Shown here piece by piece: positions 60,309 through 64,000 of a stretch of 64,000 nt of DNA; within the stretch, counting starts at the first letter, position 1, and each line of letters begins with the position of its first letter. The notes beneath the pieces were generated by a model. It did not search any database and was not told the DNA's origin. It worked only from the letters and a program-made list of their open reading frames with translations. Location of the stretch: positions 1 through 64,000 of the forward strand of contig JAMLGR010000013.1 of assembly GCA_023957775.1 (NCBI GenBank), read 5' to 3'. A program made the position numbers and the translations under genes. The stretch comes from Fimbriimonadaceae bacterium. GTDB lineage: Bacteria > Armatimonadota > Fimbriimonadia > Fimbriimonadales > Fimbriimonadaceae.

Positions 60309-60567
60309 TTGACGCCTGTCCGGCTGGTGGCGCGCTGTGGCGCCCACTGTGTGAGGCTCTTCGGCTCCGTTGCGCGCGGGGAGGAGTCCGAGAGCAGCGA
60401 CGTGGACTTCCTTGTCGTGCTTGAGCCCGGGCGAAGCCTCTTGGGACATGTTGCGCTGAAACTGGGCTTGGAAGAGCTGCTCGGGCGGGGCCAGTGGACG
60501 ATGCCACGGAGCGCGGATTGAAGCCCAAGTTCCGCGAGAGGGTCCTCGGCGAGGCCGAGGCGCTGTG
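60309..60567 (+). pseudogene. MNT-type nucleotidyltransferase, frameshifted near its end
   Basis: The frame reads VRLVARCGAHCVRLFGSVAR, GEESESSDVDFLVVLEPG and LKLGLEELLGR, the GSxARGExxxxSDxDFLV signature of minimal nucleotidyltransferases that pair with HEPN proteins in toxin-antitoxin systems. Near 60494 the frame shifts; the normal end (ERGLKPKFRERVLGEAEAL) is read in another frame up to 60567. No HEPN partner follows. The start codon would be TTG. Confidence 0.7.
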
Positions 60568-60959
60568 AGGTCCGTCCGCGACCGCCTGAATCTGCGCCGC
60601 GGCGCTGCCGGGGTCATCCGCCCTGGCAACCATCTGCGGCCTCTCCTCGTTGTAGAACCGCTGCGTCGCGTCTGCGACGACGACGCTGGACCTCACCACC
60701 AGCCTACGCATCCCGTGTTGCTCGAGATCTCCGCACGAAGCCTCCCTGAGCGAGCCGTGCCATCCGGAGCGCGGAATTTGATGGGATTCCAGGCGCGATC
60801 CTACCCGCCATAATGCAATTGCGTGAACCCCATGGTGCATATTCTGGCAAAAACGATCACGCATTCCGGAGCATGGCGATCACTTTCCGAGCATTGGCGC
60901 TGGATGGTCATAGATTAGCTTGAAGCGATCGGCATAGTCAAGGACGAGCGGACCGCTGG
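60568..60959. other. Island sequence without recognisable gene
   Basis: No intact coding sequence and no convincing family match was found on either strand. The right part adjoins an IstB remnant and may be the inner edge of a lost IS21-type element. Confidence 0.4.
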
Positions 60960-61037
60960 GATTCTCCCCTCAGATCGAGTCTGTGGGCGCTGTGGACGAG
61001 TCGGTCGAGGATTGCGTCGGGCATCCGAGCGTGCTGG
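60960..61037 (-). pseudogene. IstB (IS21-type ATPase) C-terminal fragment
   Basis: The minus strand reads QHARMPDAILDRLVHSAHRL followed by DLRGES, the highly conserved C-terminal helix of IstB helper ATPases (DAILDRLVHxAHRxxLxGES). Everything upstream of it is missing. It marks a second IS lineage in the island. Confidence 0.7.
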
Positions 61038-61328
61038 TCACCCGGTTAGAGCCCCTTGGAGGACTGGGAGGGCGGCAGAAACGGCCCAATCTTAGCCCGG
61101 CCAGTTCCCTGATATGTAACTAAGCTCGGCCAGCAAGCCGGCACCGGGGTCTCGGCACCCATCGCGGAACCGGTACCAGGCGTCGCATCTGACAGCAGTT
61201 ACATGAGCCGCTGAGACCAGCGCGCGTCTGGTCATGGTCACTCAAATGTCTCTCAATTCACTGACACGATCTGAGACGTTCTGAGACGGTCTGAGAATCT
61301 GGGTCGTCATTTTGAACCTGGCCAGGTT
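61038..61328. other. Island edge without recognisable gene
   Basis: No gene is seen. Three near-copies of TCTGAGACG follow one another at about 61269-61295. The stretch ends at the repeated tRNA anticodon-arm sequence. Confidence 0.4.
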
Positions 61329-61373
61329 TCGTTTACACCGAGATGGCCGCAGGTTCGAGTCCTGCATCGCCCA
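61329..61373 (+). pseudogene. tRNA-Val 3'-half fragment (distal att site)
   Basis: TCGTTTACACCGAG is followed by a variable region and an intact T-arm (GCAGG-TTCGAGT-CCTGC), then CATCGCCCA and CCACCA. The T-arm differs from that of the intact tRNA but pairs perfectly, so it derives from a real tRNA-Val. The 5' half is absent. It is best read as the displaced 3' end of the tRNA after integration. Confidence 0.75.
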
Positions 61374-61555
61374 CCACCAGGTTCAATCGAACTCAGGTTC
61401 AAGGTACCCCAGGTGCCCCTGAGGAGCCACACATCCTCACGGCCCTCAATCCCAACAGCCTGGCAGCTGAGCTTGTGAAATTCCATTGTCGTCCACAAAA
61501 GAAACGACATGTTTTCGGATTGATGGCTATCTTATTATCCGAGCAGAACCTCGTT
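61374..61555. other. Region upstream of a frameshifted secreted-protein gene
   Basis: No gene is seen. The sequence becomes more AT-rich near 61500-61570, where a TATGAT hexamer (61555-61560) could be part of a promoter for the following gene. Confidence 0.35.
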
Positions 61556-62852
61556 ATGATAATGGGGACTAATGGAGGAATGATGATCTTCCTTGCCGCG
61601 ATCCTAGCCGCCACCATCGGTGGCCCCGGTGTCTCAGACCCCCCGAATCCAGGGGTCTTTCTGACAAGCGTTGAAGAAGCCCGATCGGTCAGCCCATCGT
61701 ACTTCTGGGATTCCGCCAAGCTCGGACGGATCGGGATCCCCACCCCCACGCCCTTCGGCTGGGGTTCAACGTCTCCTACCCAGTTCCTCCTGAGGGCCAC
61801 GACCTTGATCGGTCGTACGGTGTTCTACCCCGGCCGAGCTCGGTCGCAAGAGAGCCGACGGAGTCATCTACATCGAGAACCCCGCGCCCAGCGGGTCCGG
61901 ATACGTCATTTGGGTGCCGTGGAACGACACCACCCTCGATGTGCACATGACTCCGGATCCCGGCGAGGACGGCCAGAGCCCGCTCAGCCCGCAGACGGTC
62001 ACCGTCGTCGTCTGGGATCACGACGAGTGGTACGTCAGCGGCGTAAAGAAGCACCACGACACCTGCTACTTCCTAGAATACGAGGTGTTGAAGATCGCTT
62101 GCTCCGATGCCAGCATCGACTCGCGCGTCGGATACCCGCTGTCGTCCAACGACACCTTCCTCTTTGGCACCGATCCGAACGGATCACCCCGAAACCACAG
62201 CTTTGGAGCCTCCGAGTTTCGTGGAGGCCTATTCGCCGGAAACATGTACTGGAACGGGTACCCGCAGGATCAAAGCGGCACGGCCCGCATTCAGCTCTGG
62301 CCCGACGAGACGCCGGACGTCGAGGACATCGGCTTTGCGGCGCTTTCGCTCCTCGACTGCGGCCGAGTTCCGCTCCACAACGGCCAATACCTCGGGGGGC
62401 CGGATCTCGGTCTGTTCTCACCGGACCCGTCCAACGATCCCAACTTGAGCGACGGAGGGAAGTGTGGTCTGGTCGACACGCTGGACTTCGATCGCACCGC
62501 GAGGCACCGCGCAGAGCCCGTATCCGGTATGGCTTGATCCCATGGACCATAAGGCGATCTCGAGCACTCCGCCTGAGCCCAAGGATTACGTGAGCTGGAG
62601 TTTGACCCGGATCGGACAGCCTTACGCGAATCCCCTTGAGCCCTACACTCCAGCAGGGGCTCTTCAACATCTGTGTCTGGCCATCTGCGACGAAGCGACA
62701 TTTGTCGGCAACGGCAATTCCGCTTGGCCTATTTCGCAAGCAACGAGTTCGCCTCCCACGCGCCCGAGACGTTTCCAGAAAGCGATTCGGCACCGCGGCT
62801 TTGGGTTGTCAAGAATCCCGTTATCAGCATTGTCTACGACGAGGGCGACTAG
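61556..62852 (+). pseudogene. Secreted protein of unknown family, frameshifted
   Basis: The N-terminal frame starts with a signal-like segment (MMIFLAAILAATIGG) and reads to about 61760 (SPSYFWDSAKLGRIGIPTPT). Coding then continues in a second frame (FNVSYPVPPEGHDLDRSYGV) and a third (ADGVIYIENPAPSGSGYVIW to about 62490). It shifts again to YVSWSLTRIGQPYANPLEPY and finally ends VVKNPVISIVYDEGD with a stop at 62852. At least four frame changes separate the parts, yet the pieces are collinear and gap-free. I do not recognise the family. Either recent decay or base-calling indels would explain it. Confidence 0.6.
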
Positions 62853-62856
62853 AACC

Positions 62857-64000
62857 GTGAAACTCCTAGAATATGGGTTGCGTTTGCGGCTGACGGTCTG
62901 TCGACTGGCGCTTGTGGGCAGCCTTGGAGCAGCTCTGACACTCGGCCTGGTTTCATGGCAGCACTTCTCCGTGGCTCGCAGGCCGGCTGATGCGAAGCTC
63001 AGGGCACCGGTTCCCGTTGCGACCAAGTTGCGGCGCGGCGCGGATGCGAAGATGGCGCGAGGCGACCTTGCGGGAGCGCGCGCCGATCTCATGGGCTTGA
63101 TCGGCAGGTTCGGCGACAACCCGTCCAAGCTCGAACAGGACGAGGTCACGGCCTCTCGCATTCGTCTTGGTTTCGTCAGCGCCAAGGAAGGGACTTCGAT
63201 GAGGCGGCGCACTGGTTCGACCAGGCCGAGGTCAAGCACAAGGGCGGCGACACAGCGGATCCCGACTACGGGACCCTTCCCGATCAAGCGGCGTACCAGG
63301 CGGCGGTATGCCAAGCCAAGGACCAGTCGCCCGCCCAAGCGTGCAAAACGTATCTCGAGTTTGCCAGGACCCACCCACATAGCCCGCTCGTCTACGCAGC
63401 CTTCAAGCGCATTCAACGGCTCGGGGATCCACCGGCGGCGATGGTGAGGCAGTTCGACGCGATCGCCAAGGAGCATGAGGAGTGGATCGGACGGGAGATC
63501 GCTCTTTGTGGTCCGAAGGCGCTTGCCCGCGTCCTTGAGATCTTCGACTTGAAGAGGCAACCCATCGAGACGCTGGCGGCCTGTGCAACACAACGAATCA
63601 GGGCACGAGCCTGAGTGATGCGAGGGGCCTTGCAGCAGCTTGGTCTGAATGCGGTTGGCATGCGCGTCAACTCCCTTGACTTCGCGAAGCTGCCCCGCGG
63701 CGCCCTTTGGCTCAAGGACGGCCACTTCCTCGTATTCGAGGCCGCGAAGGAAGACCGCTTTCTTGTCTTCGACCCAATTCCCGGCACGGTCCAAGAACGG
63801 CCGCTCCCGGACGATGTTCAGTTCACCGCCGACGTGCTGGTAGTGCGCCGCTCCCAAAGGAATGGCGCCATCAGGCCACTGGTGCATCCCGATCGGGTCG
63901 ATCCAAATTCCCGTTCGCCGGCACGGATCCCCGCCCAAACCGGCGATGCAGGATTCGCGCGCGCTGACAAAGAAAGAGATGGACGCGCTTGCCGGCAAGA
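62857..64000 (+). pseudogene. TPR/C39-like peptidase protein, frameshifted, runs off the window
   Basis: It starts at a GTG four bases after the previous gene: one membrane helix (LALVGSLGAALTLGLVSW), then a TPR-like helical region (ARADLMGLIGRFGDNPSKLE, and after a frameshift near 63190 DFDEAAHWFDQAEVKHKGGD). A C39-type papain fold follows: ALCGPKALARVLEIFDLKRQ with the candidate catalytic Cys, then after another shift near 63590 LPRGALWLKDGHFLVFEAAK with His, and FLVFDPIPG with Asp. C39 domains process leader peptides at double-glycine sites. At least two frameshifts break the gene; the C-terminus lies outside the window. Confidence 0.65.

Overview
The window is high-GC bacterial DNA with dense, short-spaced genes. 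Its gene content suggests a diderm, probably an Armatimonadota/Fimbriimonadia-type bacterium: an SLH-domain surface protein, copper-amine-oxidase-N (stalk) proteins, PEP-CTERM sorting, an alginate-export-type outer-membrane barrel, Tat-exported enzymes, and proteins ending in an H-X9-DG-like module. The assignment is an inference from family content; no rRNA is present.

Layout. 0.2-14.3 kb: secreted or surface proteins (PQQ-like propeller with SLH domains, cyclophilin, parallel beta-helix protein, two stalk-domain proteins, a C13-type peptidase, a metzincin-type metalloprotease) and a small LuxR-type regulator. 14.3-26.2 kb: a glycan-use block with a GH116 glycosidase, a GH78 alpha-L-rhamnosidase, a PEP-CTERM protein and a rhamnose/AI-2-type sugar ABC transporter whose ATPase and first permease are fused. 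26.3-49.3 kb: a large respiratory block with two separate molybdenum-enzyme modules. One is Cys-ligated and Nas-like, with a four-cluster ferredoxin and a Tat Rieske protein. The other is Asp-ligated and NarG-like, with a NarH-like ferredoxin, a cytochrome c/NarI-like fusion, a Rieske protein and cytochrome b. The block also holds two NarK-type transporters, an NnrS-like protein, MobA, a third Rieske protein, a porin and two Crp/Fnr regulators. Four copies of a TATGAT-N4-ATCATA-type palindrome lie in its divergent intergenic regions and probably tie it together as a nitrate/NO-responsive regulon. 49.5-57.3 kb: housekeeping and envelope genes (DUF72, exonuclease III, beta-lactamase-like hydrolase, PAP2, M50-like protease, GerMN protein, AMIN/amidase).

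57.46-61.37 kb: a tRNA-Val(TAC) with a decayed genomic island. A 14-bp anticodon-arm sequence is repeated at both ends. The island holds an RHS remnant, a frameshifted IS5-type element that interrupts a small ORF, a frameshifted MNT-type nucleotidyltransferase and an IstB remnant. 61.4-64 kb: two frameshifted genes, a secreted protein and a TPR/C39-peptidase protein that runs off the window.

Intergenic DNA is rich in repeats: tandem heptamers (several unrelated sequences, some arranged as inverted arms of large hairpins), REP-like palindromes with an outer GGGAGTGCGCG arm, a 26-bp hairpin repeat, and a CTTTGCGTGAAAC family. In two places these repeats form the 3' end of a coding sequence.
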